From Clostridiales bacterium (GTDB lineage Bacteria; Bacillota; Clostridia; DUPQ01), in the NCBI GenBank assembly GCA_023145435.1, contig JAGLDS010000014.1, forward strand, positions 1 through 44,776: a stretch of DNA of 44,776 nucleotides, written 5' to 3'. This document shows positions 1 to 8,132 of the stretch, in pieces. The notes under the pieces were generated by a model that saw only the letters and a program-made list of their open reading frames with translations, made no database searches and was not told the origin of the DNA. Each line of letters begins with the position of its first letter. Position 1 is the stretch's first letter. The position numbers and the translations under genes are program-made.

Positions 1-336
1 ATCCCAAAACTACTTTACACTAACAATTAACTAATGTTAATACTAATGTTAATAAGATAATAAAGATTCCCATTTAGTCTTGATTTGGTCTTGGCTCATA
101 CATACTCATATGATATTCATAAAATCCAGTATAGACAGCAAACTGTCTGCAACCGCCTATTTAAAGGCTTATACAGAACATTACAGACATTAGCAACCTT
201 AAGCAAACTTCACTAGGTGCGACTGGAAATCGTGAGCCAATTCTTGGAAGAAATATAAAAATGTGTTTGCATTTAATATAGCTTTAAATCTATAAAATAT
301 ATCTTTTACTAAGAATAAATCATTTTCAGAAGTATT
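1..336. other. Non-coding region downstream of queH
   Basis: I see no convincing gene in this stretch. It contains an exact tandem duplication of ACTAATGTTAAT at 30-41 and 42-53, and a set of complementary segments between 91 and 240 that could fold as a structured RNA (listed separately). The left end of the window cuts the region, so whatever gene it serves may lie outside. I saw no clear terminator for the queH operon here. Confidence 0.5.
91..240. ncRNA. Possible structured RNA element, family not recognised
   Basis: TTGGCTCA at 91-98 is perfectly complementary to TGAGCCAA at 233-240, and inside it TCCAGT at 125-130 is complementary to ACTGGA at 222-227, so two nested long-range helices enclose a multi-branch loop. 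The loop holds a 6-bp hairpin (AGACAG 133-138 with CTGTCT 143-148, loop CAAA) and a 4-bp hairpin (GCCT 155-158 with AGGC 165-168). The word AGCAAACT occurs at 137-144 and 202-209, and GCAACC at 149-154 and 193-198. I could not match it to a known riboswitch, 6S RNA, tmRNA, SRP RNA or group II intron domain. The strand is undecided: a minus-strand element would lead into a gene left of the window. It may also be chance pairing in AT-rich DNA. Confidence 0.35.
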
Positions 337-885
337 TTATTTTGTTTCAAAAGTTATTTTATCTTTAAATTTAGATGAATTAAATGAATTAATGCATCCA
401 CAATATTTTTGTCTATACATTCCATGATCCCTAGCCATATTCTGCCCTTCTCTATAAAAAGGTCTAAAATCAATGTATAAGAATTTCACATTATATTTAT
501 TAGCCATTTCATTTGCAATTTTGATTATTTTTTCATGTTGTTGGTAAGGGCTTATTAATAATGTTGTAGTGAAATGAGTATAATTATTTTCTTTAGCAAA
601 TTTAGCAACTGTTTCTATTCTAAGGTTATAACAAAAATCACAATTATTAGGTTTGTTCTCCCAATCTTTTTGTCTAAATGATTCAAAATGATGTAATTTT
701 ACTTGTTCTTCATCACAAAAACTCTGTAAAGTTTTAAATCGCCTTACATATTCTTTATATGGATGAATATTAGGATTGTAGTATAAACTATCATATGAAA
801 TATCTCGCGTTTTAAAATACTTGTTTATATATATCAAACAAGGAGCACAACAAGCATGTACAAGTAAACTATCGCTTTTCTTCAT
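337..885 (-). CDS. queH: Epoxyqueuosine reductase QueH
   Basis: QueH carries out the last step of queuosine synthesis, reducing epoxyqueuosine to queuosine in the wobble position of tRNA; it replaces the unrelated cobalamin enzyme QueG. The 182-aa protein has the family marks: an N-terminal HACCAPC motif, a YYNPNIHP segment, a central CDFC pair, the TTLLISPYQ segment and a C-terminal YRQKYCGC. These cysteines are the expected iron-sulfur and redox ligands. The ATG overlaps the end of ruvB by 17 nt, so it is the last gene of ruvC-ruvA-ruvB-queH and probably translationally coupled. In many Firmicutes queuosine genes follow ruvAB, so the context supports the call. Length is normal. Confidence 0.92.
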   Translation of the reverse strand: MKKSDSLLVHACCAPCLIYINKYFKTRDISYDSLYYNPNIHPYKEYVRRFKTLQSFCDEEQVKLHHFESFRQKDWENKPNNCDFCYNLRIETVAKFAKENNYTHFTTTLLISPYQQHEKIIKIANEMANKYNVKFLYIDFRPFYREGQNMARDHGMYRQKYCGCINSFNSSKFKDKITFETK

Positions 886-1873
886 AAATTATTCCTAAAT
901 GTTCATAACCTAGTTTTGTTACTACTCTACCTTTTGATGTCTTATTAATAAACCCAAGTTGTAGTAAAAAAGGTTCATATACATCTTCAATGGTTTCTTT
1001 TTCTTCACTAATTGCTGATGAAATAGTTTCTAATCCAACTGGTCCTCCACCAAATTTGTTAATAATGGTTAACAAATACAACCTATCAGTGGCATCTAAG
1101 CCAATTGAATCTACTTCAAGTTTTAAAAGGCTAAAATCAGCAATTTCTTTATTTATAATTGTCATATCACTAATTTGAGCAAAATCTCTAACTCGTTTTA
1201 ATAGCCTATTTGCAATTCTAGGTGTTCCTCTTGAACGTCTAGCTATTTCAAATGCACCTTGTTCATCAATTGGAAAATGTAAAATTCCTGCAGAACGTTC
1301 AACAATTATTTTTAATTGTTCATTAGTATACATATCTAAACGTGAAATAACACCAAATCTATCTCTTAGTGGAGATGTTAACATTCCAGCACGTGTTGTA
1401 GCACCAATTAAAGTAAATTGAGGTAGATCTAAACGTATACTTCTAGCACTTGGGCCTTTACCAATTATTATATCAAGTGCATAATCTTCCATTGCAGGAT
1501 ACAATATTTCTTCAACTGCTCTATTTAAACGATGTATTTCATCAATAAATAGTACATCATGTTCTCCTAGATTAGTTAAAATTGCTGCTAAGTCCCCTGC
1601 TTTTTCAATTGCTGGTCCACTAGTAATACGAATACTAACACCTAGTTCAGTTGCTATTATATTAGCTAAGGTTGTCTTGCCAAGACCTGGAGGACCATAT
1701 AACAAGACATGGTCAAGCGCTTCTTCTCGTTGTTTAGTAGCTTTAATAAATACTTTTATATTTTCTTTAACTTTTTCTTGACCAATATATTCTTCAAAAT
1801 TTCTTGGTCTAAGTGAATTTTCATTAAAATCCTGTGAAGTTAATTGATTATCTAAATTTCTTTCATTTTCCAT
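869..1873 (-). CDS. ruvB: Holliday junction branch migration helicase RuvB
   Basis: RuvB is the hexameric AAA+ motor that pulls DNA through the RuvA-bound Holliday junction during recombinational repair. In the 334-aa sequence Walker A (GPPGLGKTT, residues 60-68) and Walker B (DEIH, 111-114) are intact, followed by the sensor segment [20 protein letters not shown] and a C-terminal winged-helix domain with [11 protein letters not shown]. The gene starts 11 nt after ruvA with a GGAG ribosome site and runs 17 nt into queH. Length and motifs are those of an ordinary functional RuvB. Confidence 0.98.
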   Translation of the reverse strand: MENERNLDNQLTSQDFNENSLRPRNFEEYIGQEKVKENIKVFIKATKQREEALDHVLLYGPPGLGKTTLANIIATELGVSIRITSGPAIEKAGDLAAILTNLGEHDVLFIDEIHRLNRAVEEILYPAMEDYALDIIIGKGPSARSIRLDLPQFTLIGATTRAGMLTSPLRDRFGVISRLDMYTNEQLKIIVERSAGILHFPIDEQGAFEIARRSRGTPRIANRLLKRVRDFAQISDMTIINKEIADFSLLKLEVDSIGLDATDRLYLLTIINKFGGGPVGLETISSAISEEKETIEDVYEPFLLQLGFINKTSKGRVVTKLGYEHLGIIYEEKR

Positions 1874-1884
1874 TGTTTACTCCA

Positions 1885-2472
1885 TTAACCTATTGCTCTT
1901 AAAGCTTTTTTAATAATATCTTCTAATGAATCTCTTTCATCATATACTTTTCCAATAAGTTGTATAGCATCTTTTGATTTATATCCAAGAACCATTAAAG
2001 CCATTTTAGCTTCATTTAACAATTCATCATTTATATTATCATTAATTAAAACTTGTTCATCATTTATATCTAAATTCTTAAATTTGTCTTTTAATTCTAA
2101 AATAATTCGTTGAGATGTTTTTTTACCAATCCCATTTGCTTTTGAAATTGTTTTATCATCATTAGTAGCAACTGCCATTGCAAATTCGTTAGTACTTAAT
2201 GTAGATAATACAGCAATACTTGCTTTTGGACCAACTCCAGAAATACTTATAAGCATTTTAAAGATTACCAATTCTTCTTCATCCATAAACCCAAATAATG
2301 AAAATTGATCTTCTCTTACATGAAGGTATGTGTAAAGTTTAACTTCATCACCTACATTAATTTTAGAAAGTGTTGTTAATGATGTAAATATTCCATAACC
2401 AATTCCATTATTTTCAATGACTATTTTTTGGTTATCTTTATTTTCAGCTTTGCCTTTAATAAATTCGTACAT
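1885..2472 (-). CDS. ruvA: Holliday junction DNA helicase subunit RuvA
   Basis: RuvA binds the four-way junction as a tetramer and loads RuvB. The 195-aa protein has an N-terminal OB-fold (about residues 1-62), then two helix-hairpin-helix motifs, seen as SISGVGPKASIA and ANGIGKKTSQRI, and a C-terminal three-helix domain (about 145-195) that contacts RuvB. Its ATG shares one base with the ruvC stop (TAATG), which indicates translational coupling. It sits in ruvC-ruvA-ruvB order, so the whole resolvasome is encoded together. Confidence 0.97.
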   Translation of the reverse strand: MYEFIKGKAENKDNQKIVIENNGIGYGIFTSLTTLSKINVGDEVKLYTYLHVREDQFSLFGFMDEEELVIFKMLISISGVGPKASIAVLSTLSTNEFAMAVATNDDKTISKANGIGKKTSQRIILELKDKFKNLDINDEQVLINDNINDELLNEAKMALMVLGYKSKDAIQLIGKVYDERDSLEDIIKKALRAIG

Positions 2473-2963
2473 TAAATCTCCTTTTCAAATCTAGGATTAT
2501 ATGAATGTGCATGACATATAGCTACAGCTAATGCATCTGCAACATCATCTGGTTTTGGTATAGTTTTTAAATTAAGTAGTACTTTTACCATTTGTTGAAC
2601 TTGACTTTTAGCAGCTCGCCCATATCCACAAACGGCTTGTTTGACCTGTAGTGGTGTATATTCATAAACTGAAAGATTATTATATGATCCACTTAATAGT
2701 ATTACACCACGTCCGTGGCCTACTTTAATGGCCGTTTTAGTATTGGTATTAAAAAATAATTCTTCAACAGCCATAAAATTAATATCATATTTTTTTATCA
2801 ATTCATTAATTTGATTGTAAATTATTAATAAACGCTTAGAAAAGACCATATTAGCCGGAGTTGTAACGGCTCCATAGTCAATAATTGAAAACTTATTTCC
2901 CTTGTATTCTACAATACCATATCCAGTAATTGCATAACCTGGGTCAATTCCTAAGATGATCAT
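2472..2963 (-). CDS. ruvC: Crossover junction endodeoxyribonuclease RuvC
   Basis: RuvC cuts Holliday junctions symmetrically after RuvAB branch migration. The 163-aa protein has the RNase H-like fold residues: Asp7 in GIDPG, Glu67/Glu68 in VEELFF, and the Asp cluster 139-143 in [10 protein letters not shown], which together make the metal-binding catalytic site. An AGGA ribosome site precedes the ATG. It heads the ruvC-ruvA-ruvB-queH operon and is transcribed away from argG across a 105-bp divergent region; I found no LexA-type palindrome there and no clear promoter for this direction. B. subtilis lacks RuvC, whereas Clostridia usually keep it, which fits the proposed lineage. Confidence 0.96.
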   Translation of the reverse strand: MIILGIDPGYAITGYGIVEYKGNKFSIIDYGAVTTPANMVFSKRLLIIYNQINELIKKYDINFMAVEELFFNTNTKTAIKVGHGRGVILLSGSYNNLSVYEYTPLQVKQAVCGYGRAAKSQVQQMVKVLLNLKTIPKPDDVADALAVAICHAHSYNPRFEKEI

Positions 2964-2997
2964 AATTCCTCACAAAATGAATATTTAAAAAATATAT

Positions 2998-3011
2998 TGC
3001 ATATTTATACA
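2998..3011 (+). promoter_or_regulatory. ARG-box-like operator upstream of argGH
   Basis: TGCATATTTATACA at 2998-3011 matches the ArgR/AhrC half-palindrome pattern TGAATWWWWATTCA except for two symmetric positions. It overlaps the proposed -35 element of the argG promoter, the position expected for arginine-dependent repression. A further half-site TGAAT lies about 20 bp upstream. The operator role is inferred from sequence and context; no argR gene is in the window. Confidence 0.5.
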
Positions 3012-3034
3012 CTTTATTGTATACTACCTATAAT
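3006..3034 (+). promoter_or_regulatory. Promoter of argGH
   Basis: A perfect -10 hexamer TATAAT lies at 3029-3034. Seventeen bases upstream is TATACA (3006-3011), a 4/6 match to the -35 consensus. A strong ribosome site GAGGAGG at 3055-3061 follows, seven bases before the argG ATG. The -35 is covered by the ARG-box-like palindrome. Confidence 0.65.
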
Positions 3035-3068
3035 GTAAATATTTTATCATACTTGAGGAGGATTTTGT

Positions 3069-4286
3069 ATGAGTAATAAAGAGAAATTTCTATTGGCATA
3101 TTCTGGTGGATTAGATACATCTATCATTATACCGTGGTTAAAAGAAAACTATGACTGTGAAGTTATTGCAATGGCTGCTGATGTCGGACAAGGTGAAGAA
3201 TTAGATCACCTACATGAAAAAGCAAAAAATTCAGGTGCTAGCAAGCTATATATTGAAGATTTAAATGAGGAATTCATAAATGATTATGTATTCCCTACTT
3301 TAAAAGCATCTGCTGTATATGAAAACAAGTACTTACTAGGTACTTCTTTTGCAAGGCCTATTATTGCAAAGAGATTAGTTGAGATTGCTTTACTTGAAAA
3401 TTGTACCGCTATAGTACATGGTTGTACTGGAAAAGGTAATGACCAAGTACGTTTTGAGTTAACAATTAAAGCTTTAGCTCCCCATCTTAAAATTATTGCA
3501 CCTTGGAGAATATGGGATATTCAATCTAGAGAAGATGCAATTGATTATGCAAATGAACGTAACATCCCTATCCCTGTTACTAAAAAGGATAATTATAGTA
3601 GAGACCGTAATCTATGGCATATAAGTCATGAAGGTAGCGATTTAGAAAGTCCAGGTAATGAACCAAATTATGATAAGTTACTTAAATTATCTATAACTCC
3701 TGAAAACGCACCTGATAAAGCTGAATACGTAAAAATAGACTTTGAAAAAGGAATTCCAGTTGCTCTTAATGATAAAAAAATGGGTGGAGTTGCTTTATTA
3801 ACAGAACTTAATAAAATAGGTGGTAAACATGGTGTTGGTATTATCGACATCTGTGAAAATCGTTTAGTTGGAATGAAATCACGTGGTGTATATGAAACAC
3901 CTGGTGGATCTATTTTATACTATGCTCATAATGAATTAGAGTATTTATGTTTGGATAGAGAAACATATCATTATAAAGAAGTTGTTTCAAAGAAATTTGC
4001 AGATTTAGTATATAACGGCCAATGGTTTACACCACTACGTGAGGCTATAAGTGCTTTCGTTGACATAACACAACAAAACGTAACAGGATGTGTTACACTA
4101 AAATTATATAAAGGAAATATTATTCCAGCAGGTGCTACATCTAAATACTCATTGCATGATGAAGAATTATCATCATTTGAAAAAGATAATGTGTATAATC
4201 AAAGTGACTCAGAAGGCTTTATAAACTTATTTGGATTACCTTTGAAAGTACAGGCATTAATGGAATTAAAAAATAAGGAAAAATAA
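3069..4286 (+). CDS. argG: Argininosuccinate synthase
   Basis: ArgG joins citrulline and aspartate with ATP to make argininosuccinate, the seventh step of arginine synthesis. The 405-aa sequence begins with the PP-loop AYSGGLDTS that binds ATP pyrophosphate, and contains [13 protein letters not shown], the citrulline/aspartate-binding stretch typical of the family; length is normal. It is preceded by its own promoter and a GAGGAGG ribosome site. argH follows one base after the stop, so the last two arginine steps are co-expressed. The other arginine genes are not in the window. Transcription diverges from ruvC. Confidence 0.98.
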   Translation: MSNKEKFLLAYSGGLDTSIIIPWLKENYDCEVIAMAADVGQGEELDHLHEKAKNSGASKLYIEDLNEEFINDYVFPTLKASAVYENKYLLGTSFARPIIAKRLVEIALLENCTAIVHGCTGKGNDQVRFELTIKALAPHLKIIAPWRIWDIQSREDAIDYANERNIPIPVTKKDNYSRDRNLWHISHEGSDLESPGNEPNYDKLLKLSITPENAPDKAEYVKIDFEKGIPVALNDKKMGGVALLTELNKIGGKHGVGIIDICENRLVGMKSRGVYETPGGSILYYAHNELEYLCLDRETYHYKEVVSKKFADLVYNGQWFTPLREAISAFVDITQQNVTGCVTLKLYKGNIIPAGATSKYSLHDEELSSFEKDNVYNQSDSEGFINLFGLPLKVQALMELKNKEK

Positions 4287-4287
4287 T

Positions 4288-5661
4288 ATGAAACTATGGT
4301 CAGGACGATTTTCTAAAGACACTGATAAATTAACAAATGATTTTAATTCTTCTATTTCATTTGATTATAGGCTGTATAAATTTGACATCTTAGGTAGTAT
4401 TGCCCATGCAAAAATGCTTGGAAAATGTAATATTATATCTTCTAAAGATAGTGAAAAAATTATAGCCGGTTTAAATGAGATATTAATTGGAATTGAAAAC
4501 GAAACAATTGAATTTGATAGCGATGCTGAAGATATTCATATGTTTATCGAAAGTTTATTAATTAGTAAAATTGGTGAAGCTGGTAAAAAGCTTCATACAG
4601 GTAGAAGTCGTAATGACCAAGTTGCTTTAGATACTAGAATGTATGTTAAAGATGAAATAAATAAAATTAATGAGTTAGTAGTGGAATTGCGAAAAACAAT
4701 AGTAACATTGGCTGATCAACACACGGAAAGTTTCATGTCAGGTTATACACATCTTCAAAAAGCACAACCTACTACTCTAGCACATCATTTAATGGCATAT
4801 TATGAAATGTTTAAACGAGATAATAATCGATTAGACGATATTTATAAGAGAACTGATAGTATGCCTTTAGGTAGTGGTGCAATGGCTACTACTACTTATA
4901 AAATAGACCGTCAAATGGTATGTGATTTATTAGAATTTTCCTCACTAACTGAAAATTCAATGGATTCAGTTAGTGATCGTGATTATGTATTAGAACTATT
5001 ATTTGCAATTTCATTAATTATGATGCATCTATCAAGATTGTCAGAAGAGATTATTTTATGGACTACTAAAGAATTTTCATATATTGAATTAGACGATGCT
5101 TTTAGCACAGGTAGTTCAATTATGCCTCAAAAAAAGAATCCTGATATTGCTGAATTAGTTCGTGGTAAAACCGGAAGAGTTTATGGTAATCTAATAACCA
5201 TGCTTTCAATTATGAAAGCTTTACCAATGGCATATAATAAAGATATGCAAGAAGATAAACCAGCACTTTTTGATAGTATTGATAATGTAAAAATATCTCT
5301 ATCTGTTTTTACTAAAATGTTAGAAACTAGTACATTTAACAAGGAAAATTTATTAAATAATGCTTTAAGTGGTTTTACAAATGCAACTGATTTAGCAGAC
5401 TATTTAGTTAAAAAAGGTATACCATTTAGAACAAGTCACGAAATAACTGGTAAAATAGTTGCTTATTGCATATTAGAAAATAAAACTATAGAACAATTAT
5501 CTTTATTAAAATTACAAAAATTTTCAGATAAAATAAAAAATGATGTTTATGAAGCTATTTCAATAGAAACTTGTGTTAATAATAGAGATGTTGTTGGTGG
5601 ACCTGCTAGAATAGCAGTTTCTAGTCATATAAAGAAAGCAAAAGATCAACTTAATAGTTAA
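4288..5661 (+). CDS. argH: Argininosuccinate lyase
   Basis: ArgH splits argininosuccinate into arginine and fumarate. The 457-aa protein shows the fumarase/aspartase superfamily signature GSSIMPQKKNPD with the mobile catalytic loop, the HTGRSRNDQVALD segment and the TPTTLAHH-like catalytic histidine region (HLQKAQPTTLAHH). It starts one base after the argG stop. Its TAA stop shares four bases (TTAA, 5658-5661) with the stop of the convergent transglutaminase gene, so the two coding regions overlap tail to tail, and no hairpin terminator separates them. Confidence 0.98.
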   Translation: MKLWSGRFSKDTDKLTNDFNSSISFDYRLYKFDILGSIAHAKMLGKCNIISSKDSEKIIAGLNEILIGIENETIEFDSDAEDIHMFIESLLISKIGEAGKKLHTGRSRNDQVALDTRMYVKDEINKINELVVELRKTIVTLADQHTESFMSGYTHLQKAQPTTLAHHLMAYYEMFKRDNNRLDDIYKRTDSMPLGSGAMATTTYKIDRQMVCDLLEFSSLTENSMDSVSDRDYVLELLFAISLIMMHLSRLSEEIILWTTKEFSYIELDDAFSTGSSIMPQKKNPDIAELVRGKTGRVYGNLITMLSIMKALPMAYNKDMQEDKPALFDSIDNVKISLSVFTKMLETSTFNKENLLNNALSGFTNATDLADYLVKKGIPFRTSHEITGKIVAYCILENKTIEQLSLLKLQKFSDKIKNDVYEAISIETCVNNRDVVGGPARIAVSSHIKKAKDQLNS

Positions 5662-6461
5662 TACTCATAAACTTTATTATAATTATTAGGATTTTTAAAC
5701 ATTGTTACTTTCGTGCCCCTTTTTACATAATATGCATCATAAGTTGTATCAATTACATACCATTTCCCGTTGATATATATTTCATTCCAAGCATGATATA
5801 CATCTGGTGAAAAGCTTGCATATCCTTTAACTAATTTTGTAGGAACTCCCTGGCTTCTTAACATCCCAGCTAAAAGTGATGAATAGTCATAACAAATTCC
5901 CATTTGAGAATGAAATGTATCATCAATTACTGGTAAGTAAAAACTAGCTTTAACATTATCAAATTTATTATAATCATATGAATAATTAAAAATAATCAAT
6001 TCATAAACTTTGACTTTTTGTATTAAACTTTCAACCGTTTCATATATAATAGAGTTTGAATAATCAATGCTATCCATATTATTATTCCATTCAACATTTT
6101 GAACAGAGTTAAGATAAATATCTGTAGAATTTTCAATATACACATTAACTTCAATACTTTTTACAGTTCTAGCCTTCCCTGCTTCAGTAGTTTCTAGTAT
6201 TTTAAGAGTATATGTTCCATTTCCAAAAGTAAGAGAAAATTGATCAGTTGTACCTTTAATCAGTGTATACCATATACTTTGATCACCTTTAACTATTTTT
6301 AAATAGTAAACTGTATTAAGAGTGGAGTTATATGCTACATCAATAACACCATTTGAAATATTATCAGTATTAATAGTATAATCAGCAGCACTAGCTTTTA
6401 CTGGTATTAAAACAACAATGAATATTATCAATATACTTATTAAAAAAAATATTTTTTTCAA
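5658..6461 (-). CDS. Secreted transglutaminase-like (papain-fold) protein
   Basis: The 267-aa protein has a Sec signal peptide (KK, a long hydrophobic run, then VKASA before ADYT) and a C-terminal transglutaminase-like core: Cys190 in GICYDYSS, His223 in YHAWNE and Asp238 in YVIDTTYD form the catalytic triad. Such domains act as proteases, peptidoglycan- or protein-modifying enzymes, or cross-linkers; the substrate cannot be read from sequence. The N-terminal half resembles a small beta-sandwich but I do not recognise it. The start is TTG, chosen because GGAG lies five bases upstream. It is the last gene of the pilus-like operon, 39 bp after the preceding gene, which suggests action on the pilus or its surface partners. 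Confidence 0.8.
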   Translation of the reverse strand: MKKIFFLISILIIFIVVLIPVKASAADYTINTDNISNGVIDVAYNSTLNTVYYLKIVKGDQSIWYTLIKGTTDQFSLTFGNGTYTLKILETTEAGKARTVKSIEVNVYIENSTDIYLNSVQNVEWNNNMDSIDYSNSIIYETVESLIQKVKVYELIIFNYSYDYNKFDNVKASFYLPVIDDTFHSQMGICYDYSSLLAGMLRSQGVPTKLVKGYASFSPDVYHAWNEIYINGKWYVIDTTYDAYYVKRGTKVTMFKNPNNYNKVYEY

Positions 6462-6500
6462 TTTATCTCCTTTATCAATATAAATTGTACCATTAATTTA

Positions 6501-6893
6501 CTAATCTTCAAACTGTCCATTGAAAAACTTTTCTCCTGTTTCATATATGAATGACAATTGTTTTTCATGCCACTTTTTGATAACAATTTCATCATTTACT
6601 ATCATAAACTCTACTTCAATCCATTTATCATTAATTGTTTTAGTAGAAAATATAACTAATTTGTTTTCATCAGGTTTTTCATCTTCTATATACGTTATTA
6701 ATTTTTCCATAGCAGTATTTTCTAATTCGTAATACTCTGTTAGCCAAATTTGTGTTTTACTTGTCAATTTTTCACTAGAAGCTGCAGTAACTAAAGCAGA
6801 TAGTGCCAAAATAATTAATAGCATTAAAACAATAACTACAACAACACTTGCGCCACCTGACTCATTGTTATGATTTTTTCTAAGGAGTTTCAT
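6501..6893 (-). CDS. Membrane-anchored pilus-cluster protein, PilX-like N-terminus
   Basis: This 130-aa protein has a basic cytoplasmic N-terminus with a small-residue stretch (ESGGASVVVV), one hydrophobic helix (about residues 16-41) and a short polar extracellular domain. That layout resembles PilX/PulK-type minor pilin accessory proteins in which ESG precedes the helix, but there is no canonical GFTLVE cleavage site. A GGAGGT ribosome site precedes its ATG, which overlaps the end of the pilin-like gene by 14 nt, so it is translated as part of the same operon. The exact role is unknown; minor pilin or assembly factor is inference from context. Confidence 0.6.
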   Translation of the reverse strand: MKLLRKNHNNESGGASVVVVIVLMLLIILALSALVTAASSEKLTSKTQIWLTEYYELENTAMEKLITYIEDEKPDENKLVIFSTKTINDKWIEVEFMIVNDEIVIKKWHEKQLSFIYETGEKFFNGQFED

Positions 6894-7314
6894 TAGTTAC
6901 CTCCATAAAAATTATTGCTTTTAAAGGAGTTTCTAATAATATTTGTTCATCTTTATTTGCATTTATAGAAACTTTAATAATATTAGTATCAATAATATTT
7001 ATTTCTGATACTACATTAATATCATATATATGATAATTTTGAATAATTTCAATTTTATTGTCATCATTACTAATTATAGAATCACTGAAAAATTCATCAT
7101 TATATATTTCATCTAGACTATTAAAGCTATGTAAAACTTCTATTATATTTGAACACTCGTTTATAGCATATTGTTTTTGTATGGCTCTTCTATTTACATC
7201 TCCAGCTAAAATAAATAATTGTAATACAAGTCCACATACCAATGCTAATGCAGCAATTGCAATAATAATCTCAACAAGAGTAAATCCTTTTTCATTTTTT
7301 TTATTTATATCCAT
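6880..7314 (-). CDS. Type IV pilin-like protein with prepilin cleavage site
   Basis: The 144-aa protein has the class III signal of type IV pilins and pseudopilins: a short charged leader ending in KG, then FTLVE and a hydrophobic helix (about residues 11-32). A prepilin peptidase would cleave after Gly10 and methylate Phe11, with Glu15 being the conserved assembly residue. The C-terminal domain is short and has one cysteine. An AGGA ribosome site lies before the ATG, which shares one base with the upstream stop. It is the only gene in the cluster with a textbook cleavage motif, so it is a candidate major or priming subunit. No prepilin peptidase gene is in the window. Confidence 0.85.
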   Translation of the reverse strand: MDINKKNEKGFTLVEIIIAIAALALVCGLVLQLFILAGDVNRRAIQKQYAINECSNIIEVLHSFNSLDEIYNDEFFSDSIISNDDNKIEIIQNYHIYDINVVSEINIIDTNIIKVSINANKDEQILLETPLKAIIFMEVTNETP

Positions 7315-7811
7315 TAATTTGTCCTAAATGTAATGATATTACGTAATTCCATCACGTTATCTTGCGTCACATAACTTGTCCTTACAACTATTCCCTTTCC
7401 ATCTTTATAATCTTCAAAAGTAATATTTTTTACTTTTACTACTATTTCGCTTAATGATAATGAAGGTGTATCAAATTCGTCTATATAACATTCATATAAA
7501 TAGCCATCTTTAAATAATAGATAAGTGAATAAGCCTTCTTCATCTCCATGGTGAGTTATTTTTATAGCTGGAATATTACTAAATTTGTCGTTTACAATTT
7601 CAATTGATTCACTATAATCATTTTGTTTAATTTTTACATTTATAAATGAACTAGCTATTCTTGCTTTATCAAAACTATCTTTATTAGCTATAATTTGTTT
7701 GTATGATTGTCCTCCACCTTGTATTAAGAGAAAAATAGACATTGTAATTATTATTAATAAAATCATAACCATTATGAGCTCTATTGTATTATTTCTATCT
7801 CGTCTACCCAT
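7314..7811 (-). CDS. Pilus-cluster membrane protein, DUF4860-like
   Basis: This 165-aa protein has one N-terminal hydrophobic helix ending in IQGGGQSYKQI, followed by an extracellular part containing ASSFINVKIKQND, which recalls the layout of DUF4860 proteins found beside PilT and PilC genes in Clostridia. I place the start at the ATG at 7811 (protein MGRRDRNN...), because GGAG lies nine bases upstream of it and it begins one base after the previous stop; an upstream in-frame ATG at 7826 has no ribosome site of its own. Glu near the start of the helix (NTIELIM) could act like the pilin Glu5, but no Gly-Phe cleavage site is seen. The role is likely a minor pilin; the family assignment is from memory. 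Confidence 0.6.
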   Translation of the reverse strand: MGRRDRNNTIELIMVMILLIIITMSIFLLIQGGGQSYKQIIANKDSFDKARIASSFINVKIKQNDYSESIEIVNDKFSNIPAIKITHHGDEEGLFTYLLFKDGYLYECYIDEFDTPSLSLSEIVVKVKNITFEDYKDGKGIVVRTSYVTQDNVMELRNIITFRTN

Positions 7812-7812
7812 A

Positions 7813-8124
7813 TTATTGATCTCCATTATTTTTCATAATAACTGAAAGAACAGGCATCATATTTGATACATATACTTCGTAATGATATATATATTTTTCT
7901 TCATTAAGTATTATTCCATAATTTTCTGATAAATAAGTAACAGATGGTGGATAACTTCCTTCTAAAGCATAACATTGAACAATTGCCAATTTTATTGCAT
8001 TTTCTACTCTTTTTGTCTGATTTTCTTGATAATTAGTTTGAATAGTTGAAACAGAAAATATCATTATCACCGCAAAAGCTGTAATAAATATTAATGAAAT
8101 AATTGATGCTCGTTTATATCCCAT
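7813..8124 (-). CDS. Small single-helix pilus-cluster protein
   Basis: The 103-aa product has a basic start (MGYKRAS), a hydrophobic helix (about residues 7-27) and a short soluble domain with one cysteine and the segment YALEGSYPPSVTYL, a phrase common in pseudopilin-like proteins where residues after the helix read as 'GxYP'. I use the ATG at 8124, preceded by AGGTGA, rather than the adjacent upstream TTG. It lies between the GspF/PilC gene (8 bp) and the DUF4860-like gene (1 bp). No canonical prepilin cleavage motif is present. Minor pseudopilin is the best inference. Confidence 0.6.
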   Translation of the reverse strand: MGYKRASIISLIFITAFAVIMIFSVSTIQTNYQENQTKRVENAIKLAIVQCYALEGSYPPSVTYLSENYGIILNEEKYIYHYEVYVSNMMPVLSVIMKNNGDQ

Positions 8125-8132
8125 CAATTCAC

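Noticed and set aside
211-240. Similarity of GTGCGACT...GTGAGCC to group II intron domain V
   Set aside because: Only a few scattered words match; the domain V hairpin cannot be formed and no intron protein is nearby.
2964-3068. LexA (SOS) box in front of ruvC
   Set aside because: No CGAAC...GTTCG-like palindrome lies in the divergent region.
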